This document shows positions 1-10,434 of a stretch of 64,000 bases of DNA, one piece after another (positions within the stretch are counted from its first letter, which is position 1; the number at the start of each line of letters is the position of its first letter). This DNA is from Akkermansiaceae bacterium (GTDB taxonomy: Bacteria; Verrucomicrobiota; Verrucomicrobiia; Verrucomicrobiales; Akkermansiaceae). A model generated the notes under the pieces. The model was not told the DNA's origin. It saw only the letters and a program-made list of their open reading frames with translations, and searched no databases. Location of the stretch: positions 1-64,000 of the forward strand of contig CAIKDP010000385.1 of assembly GCA_903826205.1 (NCBI GenBank), read 5' to 3'. The translations under genes were made by a program, and so were the position numbers.

Positions 1-21
1 GCGCGTCCCGCGCCGGACTTC

Positions 22-200
22 GATGGAGCCACACTTAAGGAGCGACGACATTCTTGTCGTCGTGTGGAAGGACAGCCTATGAGCAGAGCCTTCGGCGCGC
101 ACTCATGGACCACGCTTCCGCAACCACCACAGGAATGTGGTGGCTCCTTATAGCTTTCACGTCACTCTGTGTTCCACAGCCGCTCACGCGTTCGGGCCCT
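22..200 (+). repeat. Intergenic hairpin repeat, family A, copy 1
   Basis: Two related hairpins face each other. The left one is AAGGAGC followed by GACGACA-TTCT-TGTCGTC. The right one, on the opposite strand, is AAGGAGC followed by CACCACA-TTCC-TGTGGTG. The stems differ by compensatory changes, so the structure is kept. The same arrangement occurs inverted at 27375-27499, where homology continues outward on the right-hand side. This copy carries about 60 extra bases between the two hairpins. It looks like a REP/BIME or MITE-type element. The overlapping short ORFs are translations of the repeat. Confidence 0.8.
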
Positions 201-210
201 GGAGCATGCC

Positions 211-597
211 TTATCGCGGCGAACACGACCGTTCCAGCCACACGGCGTAGCCAGCGGCATCCAACTCTGCCGCCGCCAAAGCCAGCGTTTGAAGCACGGC
301 CTCTTCTTCAGGGGCTTCCAGCCGAAACCCGTTGATCCCGAGAAATGTGTAGGCCGCCATGAATCCGGCACGTTTGTTGCCGTCAACAAAAGGGTGGTTT
401 TTCACGATGCCGTGAGCATAGCTGGCAGCCAGATTGAAGAGGTTCGGGCTGCCGTAGTGGAATAGCTGAAGGGGGCGGTTGAGCGCTGATTCTAACAAAC
501 CATCATCGCGCAACCCGCTCAGCCCTCCGAAACGGGCCAACAGTGCGCCTTGGATCGCAAGCACGATTTCCCGGCTGAGCCAAAAGGGTTCGTTCAT
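211..597 (-). CDS. doc: Doc-family (Fic fold) toxin
   Basis: This 128-residue protein carries the Fic/Doc active-site motif HPFVDGNKRAG at residues 68-78, with the catalytic His, the acidic residue and the anion-hole Asn-Lys-Arg. The N-terminus (ALLARFGGLSGLRDDGLLES) is typical of death-on-curing proteins. Doc toxins inactivate EF-Tu by phosphorylation when the antitoxin is lost. The start codon overlaps the stop of the upstream AbrB-type gene in an ATGA, so the two are translationally coupled, which supports a type II toxin-antitoxin module. The length and motif agree with the family. The exact target here is inferred from the family only. Confidence 0.9.
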   Translation of the reverse strand: MNEPFWLSREIVLAIQGALLARFGGLSGLRDDGLLESALNRPLQLFHYGSPNLFNLAASYAHGIVKNHPFVDGNKRAGFMAAYTFLGINGFRLEAPEEEAVLQTLALAAAELDAAGYAVWLERSCSPR

Positions 598-824
598 TTG
601 GCCAGTTCCCTGAGTGCGTTGCGATATTGGCTCATGCCCTCCTCAGCCACCTTCATGACGTCCTCAAACCCGGGCCGCTCCGGCGTGATCCGCAGCGAGC
701 CTTCCGGTGCTTCGGTCAGATAGAGCACGTCGCCTTCGCTGACTTTGAGCGTTTGCAGGGCCTCCTTGGGCAGAACGATGCCGAGGGAGTTGCCTATTTT
801 GCGGACTTTGGTTTGGATGGGCAT
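594..824 (-). CDS. AbrB/MazE-type antitoxin
   Basis: This 76-residue protein has an N-terminal SpoVT/AbrB swapped-hairpin domain (KVRKIGNSLGIVLPKEAL) followed by an acidic to amphipathic tail expected to bind and neutralise the toxin. It is the first gene of the two-gene unit and overlaps doc by four bases. Antitoxins of this fold usually bind an operator just upstream and autorepress. The canonical partner of Doc is Phd, so this is a mixed pairing. Family identification is strong; autorepression is inferred. Confidence 0.9.
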   Translation of the reverse strand: MPIQTKVRKIGNSLGIVLPKEALQTLKVSEGDVLYLTEAPEGSLRITPERPGFEDVMKVAEEGMSQYRNALRELAK

Positions 825-899
825 GGAATAACCCTCGTTGCCACGGTGGCCATGTCAAGCAGCGAGGCCGGGGATTGTGAAATTTCCCCATCCGGTGCC

Positions 900-927
900 T
901 TGACATCGGCGGCTTGGCTGCTAGCCT
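900..927 (+). promoter_or_regulatory. Candidate sigma-70 promoter upstream of ppdK
   Basis: TTGACA at 900-905 is followed, after a 16-base spacer, by TAGCCT at 922-927. This lies about 85 bases before the preferred ppdK start. The -35 box is perfect and the -10 box is weak. This is pattern matching only. Confidence 0.35.
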
Positions 928-1012
928 CCGGCCCCCGCCGGTTCGGGTGGAGAGCGATTTTTCCACTCTTCGGCACCCTAGCATTTACTCACAACCTGAT
1001 CCTAACACCACG

Positions 1013-3841
<2,829 letters not shown>

Positions 3842-3895
3842 GTCTCAAAACCTAACCAACCCTGGGCTGTGCCCGGGGTTGGTTGCATTCAGCAG

Positions 3896-3927
3896 GCCGC
3901 TCCGGATTCTTCCGGGGCGGCTTTTTT
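3896..3927 (+). terminator. Rho-independent terminator after ppdK
   Basis: GCCGCTCCGG-ATTCTT-CCGGGGCGGC is followed by six T residues. A second stem (CCAACCCTGGGC-TGT-GCCCGGGGTTGG, about 3857-3883) lies just before it and may serve the convergent yicC on the other strand. Confidence 0.85.
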
Positions 3928-4801
3928 ACTCCACATTCTGCACCTGCTCGCGGATTTTTTCGAGTTCGGTTTTCGCTTCGACGATGGTCTGGGCGATGGC
4001 GGCGTCGTTGGCCTTGGAGCCGATGGTGTTGAATTCGCGGAAGATCTCCTGGCAAAGGAAATCCAAGGCGCGGCCGGGTGGGTCGGTGGCGACCATGTAT
4101 TCACGGAATTTGGCGAGGTGGGAATCCAGCCGGGTGAGTTCCTCGGAAATGTCACAGCGGTCCGCAAACAGCGCCAACTCCTTGACCACCCGTTCATCCG
4201 ACGGATCCAGCCCAAGACCCGCATCGCGCAGGCGTTTCAGCAACAACTCGCGCTGACGCACCGGGCGTTCCGCGGCGCCGCTGGCAAGCCGCTGCGTAAG
4301 TGCGTCGAGCGTGCCCAATCTAACTGAAAAATCGGCGGCCAGATCCGCGCCCTCGCGGGCCCGCATGGTGGTCAGCTGCGTGAGTGCCTCATCGAGTGCC
4401 GGCGCGATGGCCGCCCACGCGGTTGCCGCCTCCATTTCCCGTGTGCCAATCGCCAGAACTCCGGGTTGGCGCAGGTAATCCGCGGCACTTGGCTGGATCT
4501 TGCGTCCGATCAAGTCGCCGAGTTGATTGAATGCCGCCTCGAAGGCGCGGGCGAGTGGGGCGTCCACCCGTACGGCGGCGTCGCCGCCCTCGGCCGGTTC
4601 CAGGTTGATGGTGACTTGCACGCGGCCTCTGGCCACCACCGATTGCACGTGTTTGCGGATGCGGCTTTCGATTTCGGCCAGTTCCCGTGGCATTTGCACG
4701 ACCACTTCCGCTTGTTTGCGGTTGACGGTGCTCAGTTCCACGTTAGCCAGCCACGTGCCGGTCACGGCCGTGCCGCGCCCAAATCCTGTCATGGATCTCA
4801 T
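3926..4801 (-). CDS. yicC: YicC-family endoribonuclease
   Basis: This protein of about 291 residues starts with the family hallmark MRSMTGFGR and ends with EKIREQVQNVE, which matches the C-terminus typical of YicC. YicC-type proteins are cytoplasmic oligomeric endoribonucleases implicated in small-RNA turnover and stationary-phase survival in other bacteria. I chose the start at 4801, which gives the usual MxSMTGF beginning, over the ORF-track start at 4825. The gene is convergent with ppdK, with overlapping terminator structures between them. No partner gene (such as gmk, often next to it elsewhere) is adjacent here. Confidence 0.92.
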   Translation of the reverse strand: MRSMTGFGRGTAVTGTWLANVELSTVNRKQAEVVVQMPRELAEIESRIRKHVQSVVARGRVQVTINLEPAEGGDAAVRVDAPLARAFEAAFNQLGDLIGRKIQPSAADYLRQPGVLAIGTREMEAATAWAAIAPALDEALTQLTTMRAREGADLAADFSVRLGTLDALTQRLASGAAERPVRQRELLLKRLRDAGLGLDPSDERVVKELALFADRCDISEELTRLDSHLAKFREYMVATDPPGRALDFLCQEIFREFNTIGSKANDAAIAQTIVEAKTELEKIREQVQNVE

Positions 4802-5120
4802 CCGCCCAACATGCCCGGATTCCACCCGCCCGCCAAGACAAACCTGTCGCCGTCGTGCGGGCCTCGCGTTTCAAGGAGCGGCCATTTGCGCATCGCCGAT
4901 GCCCATGTCGAGCCAATGGGAGGTGGTGATCCGCTTTGTATTGGCCCCTCATGGCCGAGGGCGATTCGGAACCGGAGCAAAGCGGAGATGGCCGTAGGCT
5001 AATCGCCCCGCCTTGAATTTTGCCCGGCGCCCGCCAAACCTGCGCCACCGCTCCGGGAATTTTCCCTATCTGGATTTTTATGCTTGTGGTGGTAAGTAGG
5101 GATCTGGTTGGGTGCGTGGC
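4802..5120. other. Intergenic region between divergent yicC and the GYF gene
   Basis: I see no convincing gene, repeat or consensus promoter here. The segment should hold the divergent promoters. An AT-richer stretch (CTGGATTTTTATGCTTG) lies about 45-55 bases before the GYF gene. Confidence 0.5.
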
Positions 5121-6227
5121 ATGAGCGACCAGTGGCATCTATTACAGGACGGACGGCAGTATGGCCCCTACGGCTGGGACCAGTTGGTGCAATTTGTCAA
5201 GGAAGGACGCATCGTCCGCGATACGATGCTGTGGACGGATGGAATGGAAAACTGGGTCCTGGCACCGACACTGCAAGGGTTGTTTCCTGCTGAGCCCGCG
5301 CCGGCCCCCACACCCGCTTCCGCGGCGGCGCCCGTAGCGGCGCCCGCACCTCGCGGCGGCGCTCCCAAGCCCGTGGCAGCGGCTGGCGCCATGGCCAAAA
5401 GACCCGGCCAAGGCACATCCTCCCAAGGCAGACCGGCAGGGCAAAGTACGCAAATGGCCCCAAGGTCCCAGGCCAGCCAGCAGGCGGAGCGTGGCCGGCA
5501 AGCGGACCGTGGCCAGGAGCGTGGCCAGGAGCGTGGCCGGGGCCGCGATCAGGACCGGGGCAGGGGTCGCGACCAGGACCGTGGCTGGGATCGCGATCAG
5601 GACCGGGGCTGGGATCGCGACCAAGACCGCGGTCGCCCCAGCGGCCCCTATCCGCACCAGCGGGTTGCCCAGCCGAATTACGAGTTGTTGATGGCCTTGC
5701 TGTGCAGCGGGTTGATTTTGGTGGGGATTGGGTTTTGGGCCAAGTGGCAAATCCACTTGGACGCGGTGAGGAATGTCGGGAGCACGGACGAGCTTGTGGT
5801 GAATCGCAATCAGGAGTTGTTGATCCAAATCATGTGGATCACCGGTCCCTTGTGTCTGATTGCGGGGACTATTCTCAATTTTGTCTACCTGTCGCGCCTA
5901 TGGCAATGTTTGCAGAATGGCAAGCCGCGCACCACGCCGGGATTGGCGGTGGGTCTGCTGCTGGTGCCGCTCTTCAACCTGTACTGGATTTTTGTGGCCT
6001 ACTACGGACTGGCCTGCGATTACAACCGGATCATTCGCCGCTACCCGGACTTGCGGCGCGCACCGCGCATGAGTGAGGGCTTGTTCCTTGCCTATTGCAT
6101 CTGCTCGATCGTCGCCGCCCCGGTCGCGCTCGTCATGTGGTTCCCCGTGATGCTCCAAGTCTGTAAGGCGATCCAATTCATGGCCATGCCGCCGGCCCAC
6201 CGGATGAAAATGCCCGTGCCCAGATAA
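5121..6227 (+). CDS. GYF_2-domain membrane protein with Arg/Asp/Gln repeats
   Basis: Residues 1-60 form a GYF_2-like domain (WHLLQDGRQYGPYGWDQL with a later LW..GMENW), a fold that binds proline-rich peptides. An Ala/Pro-rich linker follows, then a low-complexity stretch of eight- to nine-residue units related to GRDQDRG and WDRDQDRG. The C-terminal half has four hydrophobic segments (LLMALLCSGLILVGIGF, IMWITGPLCLIAGTIL, GLAVGLLLVPLFNLYWIF, LFLAYCICSIVAAPVALVMW), so the protein is anchored in the inner membrane with the GYF domain probably cytoplasmic. I prefer the ATG at 5121 to the GTG at 5112. The specific function is unknown. Confidence 0.8.
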   Translation: MSDQWHLLQDGRQYGPYGWDQLVQFVKEGRIVRDTMLWTDGMENWVLAPTLQGLFPAEPAPAPTPASAAAPVAAPAPRGGAPKPVAAAGAMAKRPGQGTSSQGRPAGQSTQMAPRSQASQQAERGRQADRGQERGQERGRGRDQDRGRGRDQDRGWDRDQDRGWDRDQDRGRPSGPYPHQRVAQPNYELLMALLCSGLILVGIGFWAKWQIHLDAVRNVGSTDELVVNRNQELLIQIMWITGPLCLIAGTILNFVYLSRLWQCLQNGKPRTTPGLAVGLLLVPLFNLYWIFVAYYGLACDYNRIIRRYPDLRRAPRMSEGLFLAYCICSIVAAPVALVMWFPVMLQVCKAIQFMAMPPAHRMKMPVPR

Positions 6228-6266
6228 GATCCGGGATGCGGGGCGCGGACCGGTTTTTTTCACGCG

Positions 6267-7451
6267 ATGACGAATTTGGATTGCGGGATTGGCTGGGGTT
6301 GTTACTCCGTGCGCATCCAGCAGCCACTTTTCATCACCGGTCTCGGCGCCCTTTCCGCGCTGGGTGAGAATGTCCCGGCACACCATCAGGCGGTGTGTGC
6401 AAGGCATGTGCCATTCCAAGCCCTCGGCAAGTTGCTCGGGCCGGACAGCCCGCACGCGAACCGGCCCGCGGCTTGGATTGAATCGCGGGCCTCGCTTACC
6501 CACCGCAAATGGAGCCCGGTGACGATGGCGGCCTTGCATGTGGCCAGACAGGCCATCACGGATGCCGGATGGGGATCTGGTGAGTTGTTGGATGCGGCAT
6601 TGGTGGTGGGGACCAGCCGGGGCAACGCCGCCGCTTGGTTAGGCCCGTGGCCGGGACGCCGGCCATTCCGCCTGATGGCCGCGAGCAATACCATCCACAG
6701 TGAGCCGGCGGCCGCTATCAGCATCGAGTTTGGTATCACGGGCCCTAATCAGGTGCTCGCCAGCGGTTGCTCGGCAGGCTTGGACGCGGTGGGGGTTGCC
6801 ATGATGATGGTCAGGGCTGGCATCGCGCCCCGGGCATTGGTCGTGGCCGTGGATTTGCCCTTGGTCCCACTATTGCTAGATAATTACGCCATGTCCGGTT
6901 TGCTGGCACATAGCTTCCACACCGATCCCTATCACCCCAAGACGGCTGGTTTTGTACCCGCCGAAGGTGCGGCCGCGATGGCGATAGATTCCTCGGCGGG
7001 GAGTTATCCGCAGTTGCTCCATTACGGGTGCAACGCGGATGCGTGTGATCCGGTGGGCATTCCCGCCAATGGCGGGCGCACTCCAGCCCTGCTGCAACAG
7101 GCGATGCAGCAAGGCTATCCTCCGGGCGCGCTGTGCCCCCATGCCACAGGCACGGCGGTGCAGGCAATGGCGGACCCTGCCGCGTTTGACAGGGCGTTCG
7201 CCGCCGTCCGGCCCACCTTGCACCTGCTCAAACCGTTCACCGGACACACGATCGGTGCGAGCGGTTTGTTAGAGAGCGTGATATTGACGCGGTTTCTGCG
7301 GGATGGCAAGTTGCCGCCTAACTTGCCAGGTTTGCATGCGCCCGCCGGGTTTGTGTTGCCTGCACTGGTGTTGGATAGTCCGGGCGGGGTGTTTAAACTT
7401 TCGCACGGCATGGGCGGCCACAACGCACTCATTGTCATTAACCCGCCATGA
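6267..7451 (+). CDS. Beta-ketoacyl synthase-like protein (FabF/KAS II fold)
   Basis: This 394-residue thiolase-fold protein begins with FITGLGALSALGEN, typical of KAS II enzymes. The catalytic triad is complete: Cys168 in SGCSAGLDAV, His292 in PHATGT (HGTGT in FabF) and His327 in KPFTGHTIGASG, with Lys322 as well. Such enzymes condense acyl-ACP with malonyl-ACP. The protein is divergent from housekeeping FabF and has no adjacent ACP or reductase, so a specialised lipid or polyketide role is possible. The true start may be the GTG at 6309, just before IQQPLFITG. Its stop overlaps the next ATG in an ATGA, so it is coupled to the L,D-transpeptidase gene. Confidence 0.85.
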   Translation: MTNLDCGIGWGCYSVRIQQPLFITGLGALSALGENVPAHHQAVCARHVPFQALGKLLGPDSPHANRPAAWIESRASLTHRKWSPVTMAALHVARQAITDAGWGSGELLDAALVVGTSRGNAAAWLGPWPGRRPFRLMAASNTIHSEPAAAISIEFGITGPNQVLASGCSAGLDAVGVAMMMVRAGIAPRALVVAVDLPLVPLLLDNYAMSGLLAHSFHTDPYHPKTAGFVPAEGAAAMAIDSSAGSYPQLLHYGCNADACDPVGIPANGGRTPALLQQAMQQGYPPGALCPHATGTAVQAMADPAAFDRAFAAVRPTLHLLKPFTGHTIGASGLLESVILTRFLRDGKLPPNLPGLHAPAGFVLPALVLDSPGGVFKLSHGMGGHNALIVINPP

Positions 7452-7927
7452 AGCAAGGAAACAGGCTCGAGGTATCAATCGGCGACCAGCGCTTGGATTT
7501 ATTCAACGGGGGGCGATGGCTGGCGGGTTATCCGGTGTCGACTGCGGCCAATGGGGTTGGGTTTGTGGAAGGGAGTTATTGCACGCCGGTGGGTCGTTTC
7601 CGCGTCATTGAGAAAATCGGTGAAGGCGAACCCGGCGGCACGGTGTTCCGCGCGCGGGTGCCTGATGGAATCTGGCAACCGGGCGACGCGACGGAGGAGG
7701 ACCTGGTGCTCACGCGCATCCTCAGATTGGATGGCTTGGATCCCGCCAACGCCAACACCCTTCAGCGCTGCATCTATATCCACGGCACCAATCGTGAGGA
7801 GTTGATCGGCTCGCCGGCAAGCCATGGCTGCATCCGCTTGCGCAATGCCGATATGCTCGAGTTGTTCGCTCAAGTTCCCCAGGATGCGGAGGTGTTGATT
7901 CATCCGCCGCACGGTGTAACTCAATGA
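7448..7927 (+). CDS. L,D-transpeptidase (YkuD domain)
   Basis: This 159-residue protein carries the YkuD catalytic signature: His112 in IHGTN, then SHGCIRL at 125-131 with nucleophile Cys128 and Arg130. These enzymes make 3-3 peptidoglycan cross-links or attach proteins to the wall. No signal peptide or membrane segment is visible, which is unusual for a periplasmic enzyme and may mean an upstream start was missed or export is by another route. It overlaps the ketoacyl synthase gene by four bases and is probably co-translated with it. Confidence 0.9.
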   Translation: MKQGNRLEVSIGDQRLDLFNGGRWLAGYPVSTAANGVGFVEGSYCTPVGRFRVIEKIGEGEPGGTVFRARVPDGIWQPGDATEEDLVLTRILRLDGLDPANANTLQRCIYIHGTNREELIGSPASHGCIRLRNADMLELFAQVPQDAEVLIHPPHGVTQ

Positions 7928-8079
7928 TTTTCCTTGGCACGGCGGTGCGGATGTCTAGGGTCGCGGCGAGTGGTTTCACCTCATGAATTTCCCTCCAACC
8001 ACGCCCAACGCACCATTCTTCGAGCCCTCTCACTGGCATTCCAGGGCGCTCCCACTCCACCACCCAATCCCTAACAACA

Positions 8080-9330
8080 ATGGCAATTCTCAAAACTTTC
8101 AAGGGCTTGCGCCCGCCCGTCGAAATCGTGAAACAATTGGCCTCACGGCCTTATGATGTGTTGAATTCGGAAGAAGCGCGTCTCGAGGCGGAAGGCAACC
8201 CCTATTCGTTGCTCAGGGTCACCAAAGCCGAAATTGACTTGCCCGAGGGTGTGGATGTCCACGGCCAACAAGTCTACGACAAGGTGGTTGAGAACTTCAC
8301 CACATTCATCAATAACAAATGGCTGGTCCAGGATGACGCGGAAAGATTGTACATCTATGCCCAGACCATGCTCGGCCGCACCCAATACGGTATTGTCGCC
8401 TGCACCAGTATTGAGGACTATTTCAACAACAGGATCAAGAAACATGAATTGACCCGCAAGGACAAGGAGGAGGACCGGATGATTCATGTCCGCATCACCA
8501 ACGCCAATGTGGAGCCGGTCTTTTTTTCATATCCCGCTCACAAGGAAATTGACGCGATCGTCACAGGCATCGTGTCACGTGATCAGCCCGTTTATGATTT
8601 CGTGACCGACGAGGGCTTCGGCCATCAGTTCTGGATCATCGAGGACAGGGCGACCATTGACAGGGTTATTGAGATATTTGATAAGGAGATTCCAAGCCTC
8701 TATGTGGCCGACGGCCATCACCGTACTGCTGCGGCCGCATTGGTCGGCAGGGAAAAACGCCTGCATAACCCTAACCACGATGGCAGCGAGGAATACAATT
8801 TCTTCATGGCGGTGATTTTCCCCGACAATCAGCTCAGGATCATGGATTATAACCGCCTGGTGACGGATTTGAATGGTCTCAGCAGCCAGGAATTCTTACA
8901 CCAACTCAGTGCGGTCTTTCATGTCGAAAACAAGGGCTCCGAGGTTTGCTCTCCCGCAGGCTTGCACAATTTTTCCATGTATCTTGATGGTGACTGGTAC
9001 TCATTAACCGCCAATGCGGGCACTTATGACGATCAGGACCCCATCGGGGTGCTTGATGTCACCATCCTCTCGTCGCTCGTGCTGGATCAGATCCTGGATA
9101 TCAAGGACCTGCGCACTTCCACCCGCGTGGATTTTGTCGGCGGTCTCCGCGGCCTGGGTGAGCTTAAACGACGGGTCGATGGCGGCGAGATGGTTGCCGC
9201 ATTCGCATTGTTTCCCGTCTCCATGAAACAACTGATAGATATAGCCGATACCGGCAACATCATGCCGCCCAAGACCACGTGGTTCGAACCTAAACTCAGA
9301 AGTGGTCTGGTCGTGCATCTTCTCGACTAA
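8080..9330 (+). CDS. DUF1015 family protein
   Basis: This 416-residue protein shows the family's hallmark VADGHHRTAAA near residues 208-218, and the N-terminal FKGLRPP and SRPYDVLNSEEA motifs. DUF1015 proteins belong to the ParB/Srx-like fold group that includes free-serine kinases. In several anaerobes the gene neighbours serine-biosynthesis genes, but here it stands alone. Biochemical function is therefore only suggested. The ATG at 8080 begins MAILKTFKGLRPP, the usual start for the family. Codon use is slightly more AT-rich than in the flanking genes. Confidence 0.85.
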   Translation: MAILKTFKGLRPPVEIVKQLASRPYDVLNSEEARLEAEGNPYSLLRVTKAEIDLPEGVDVHGQQVYDKVVENFTTFINNKWLVQDDAERLYIYAQTMLGRTQYGIVACTSIEDYFNNRIKKHELTRKDKEEDRMIHVRITNANVEPVFFSYPAHKEIDAIVTGIVSRDQPVYDFVTDEGFGHQFWIIEDRATIDRVIEIFDKEIPSLYVADGHHRTAAAALVGREKRLHNPNHDGSEEYNFFMAVIFPDNQLRIMDYNRLVTDLNGLSSQEFLHQLSAVFHVENKGSEVCSPAGLHNFSMYLDGDWYSLTANAGTYDDQDPIGVLDVTILSSLVLDQILDIKDLRTSTRVDFVGGLRGLGELKRRVDGGEMVAAFALFPVSMKQLIDIADTGNIMPPKTTWFEPKLRSGLVVHLLD

Positions 9331-9404
9331 GACTTGTAATCCGACCGATGATGAATGACCAACATCCCTGTTGGGAAAAGTGAAACTTTCGTCTTGTGTT
9401 GTGT

Positions 9405-9419
9405 CATAACCTTGTTATG
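9405..9419. promoter_or_regulatory. Inverted repeat just before the twin-HTH gene
   Basis: CATAAC-CTT-GTTATG is a perfect short inverted repeat ending 11 bases before the ATG at 9431. Its position fits an operator, possibly for autoregulation by the downstream DNA-binding protein. This is inference. Confidence 0.4.
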
Positions 9420-9430
9420 GTCCGCCTGAC

Positions 9431-10153
9431 ATGAGTGCAAATTCCAAGAAAAAAACAAGCAAGGGCAAGCGTTATACAGACGCGGAAAAACAAGAAGTTG
9501 TCTCCTTCGTAGGGAAAGTGAACGCCGAGAAAGGTCGTGGCGGACAAGCGGCCGCCGCCAAAAAATATAACATTTCGGTGCTCACTGTGTCCACATGGCT
9601 TAAGTCCGGTGGTGCGGCAGCACCCGTCAAGGTTGCCAAGGTCGCCAAGGTCGCCAAGGTCGCCAAGGTCGCCAAGGTCGCCAAGGTCGCCAAGGTCGTC
9701 AAGGTCGTCAAGGTTGCCAAGGTTGCCAAGGTTGCCAAGGTCGCCGAGGTCGCCGAGGTCGCCAAGGTCGCCAAGGTCGCCAAGGTCGCCAAGGTCGCCA
9801 AGAAGGGCGGAAAAGCTGCCGCCCAAGGCAAGCGATATACGGACGTGCAGAAACAGGAAGTCCTTGATTTTTTGGTCGCCGTCAACACTCGCAAGGGACG
9901 CGGTGGCTTGAGTGCCGCCACCAAGAAGTTTCGTATTTCACCTCTGACCATTAGCAGTTGGATCAGAAAGGCCGGCTTGAAGATGGTTAAGCCGGTCTTG
10001 GCCGTGAAGCCGGCCAAGGTGGCGAAAGCTGTCAAGGCTCAGCCCGCCAAGAGCGGTTTGAGCGCGGGCGCAATCGTGGCCCTTGGGAGTCAGATTGCCA
10101 AGGCGGAGGTCGAGCTTGCCAAGTTGAAGGTTATGCTGCGGACGCTCAAGTAG
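9431..10153 (+). CDS. Twin HTH-like protein with (Lys-Val-Ala)n linker
   Basis: This 240-residue basic protein contains two homologous HTH-like domains: [20 protein letters not shown] with [15 protein letters not shown], and [20 protein letters not shown] with [16 protein letters not shown]. They resemble the small Myb/transposase-type HTH domains. The domains are joined by about 19 tandem Lys-Val-Ala triplets with some Val-Val-Lys and Val-Ala-Glu variants. A second Lys/Ala/Val-rich stretch and a short amphipathic helix end the protein. The design suggests a bivalent DNA-binding, nucleoid-type protein. The large antisense ORF rich in Gly-Asp-Leu is a shadow of the repeat. A clear terminator follows. 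Confidence 0.8.
   Translation: MSANSKKKTSKGKRYTDAEKQEVVSFVGKVNAEKGRGGQAAAAKKYNISVLTVSTWLKSGGAAAPVKVAKVAKVAKVAKVAKVAKVAKVVKVVKVAKVAKVAKVAEVAEVAKVAKVAKVAKVAKKGGKAAAQGKRYTDVQKQEVLDFLVAVNTRKGRGGLSAATKKFRISPLTISSWIRKAGLKMVKPVLAVKPAKVAKAVKAQPAKSGLSAGAIVALGSQIAKAEVELAKLKVMLRTLK
9629..9802 (+). repeat. Tandem 9-bp coding repeat, about 19 units
   Basis: The unit is AAGGTCGCC (Lys-Val-Ala), with variants AAGGTTGCC, AAGGTCGTC and GAGGTCGCC occurring in adjacent blocks. The clustering of variants suggests growth by duplication of several units at once. The tract stays in frame. It is expected to vary in length between strains. Confidence 0.95.
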
Positions 10154-10178
10154 AGGTGCCTTCAGTGGATTTAACCAA

Positions 10179-10208
10179 GCCGTCCCCTCGTGCGGGGGCG
10201 GCTTTTTT
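10179..10208 (+). terminator. Rho-independent terminator
   Basis: GCCGTCCCC-TCGTGC-GGGGGCGGC is followed by six T residues, 25 bases after the stop codon of the twin-HTH gene. Confidence 0.85.
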
Positions 10209-10209
10209 G

Positions 10210-10377
10210 TTATTTGCCATGATCGGCATGGCGGTCATCCTTGCCTGCGGGTAGTGTGTCGTGTGCTCCATGCGACTCTTGGAGTTGCTTGGTGCCATCC
10301 TTGCCCTCGAATTCGTGGCGTTCGCAGGAAATTGAGCATGCGCAGGCACTTGCCAGCGTCAGCAGAAGAAATTTCAT
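10210..10377 (-). CDS. Small predicted lipoprotein
   Basis: This 55-residue peptide starts MKFLLLTLASACACSISCER, a short signal peptide with a lipobox-like LAS/SISC cysteine, followed by a charged, His- and Lys-rich tail. An AGGAAG ribosome site precedes the ATG at 10377. I chose this start over the ORF-track start at 10422 because it gives a clean signal sequence. It lies 57 bases after lpxB on the same strand and may be co-transcribed. Function is unknown. Confidence 0.55.
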   Translation of the reverse strand: MKFLLLTLASACACSISCERHEFEGKDGTKQLQESHGAHDTLPAGKDDRHADHGK

Positions 10378-10434
10378 CAGGCGCTTCCTGTAACTGATTC
10401 GGCGCAAAATGCAATCTCCCAAACAAAAAACCTT

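Noticed and set aside
54-335. Short plus-strand ORF containing TTTGMWWLLI, similar to one at 27267-27467
   Set aside because: The similarity comes from the family A nucleotide repeat, not from a conserved protein.
914-1012. Upstream start of ppdK in the ORF track
   Set aside because: The 33 extra residues look like translated leader and overlap a candidate promoter; the ATG at 1013 is better placed.
9629-9802. Possible CRISPR array
   Set aside because: The repeats are 9 bp, contiguous, in frame and without spacers.
9404-9826. Minus-strand ORF of 140 residues rich in Gly-Asp-Leu repeats
   Set aside because: It is the complement of the Lys-Val-Ala coding repeat; the plus-strand gene has two recognisable HTH domains and a terminator.
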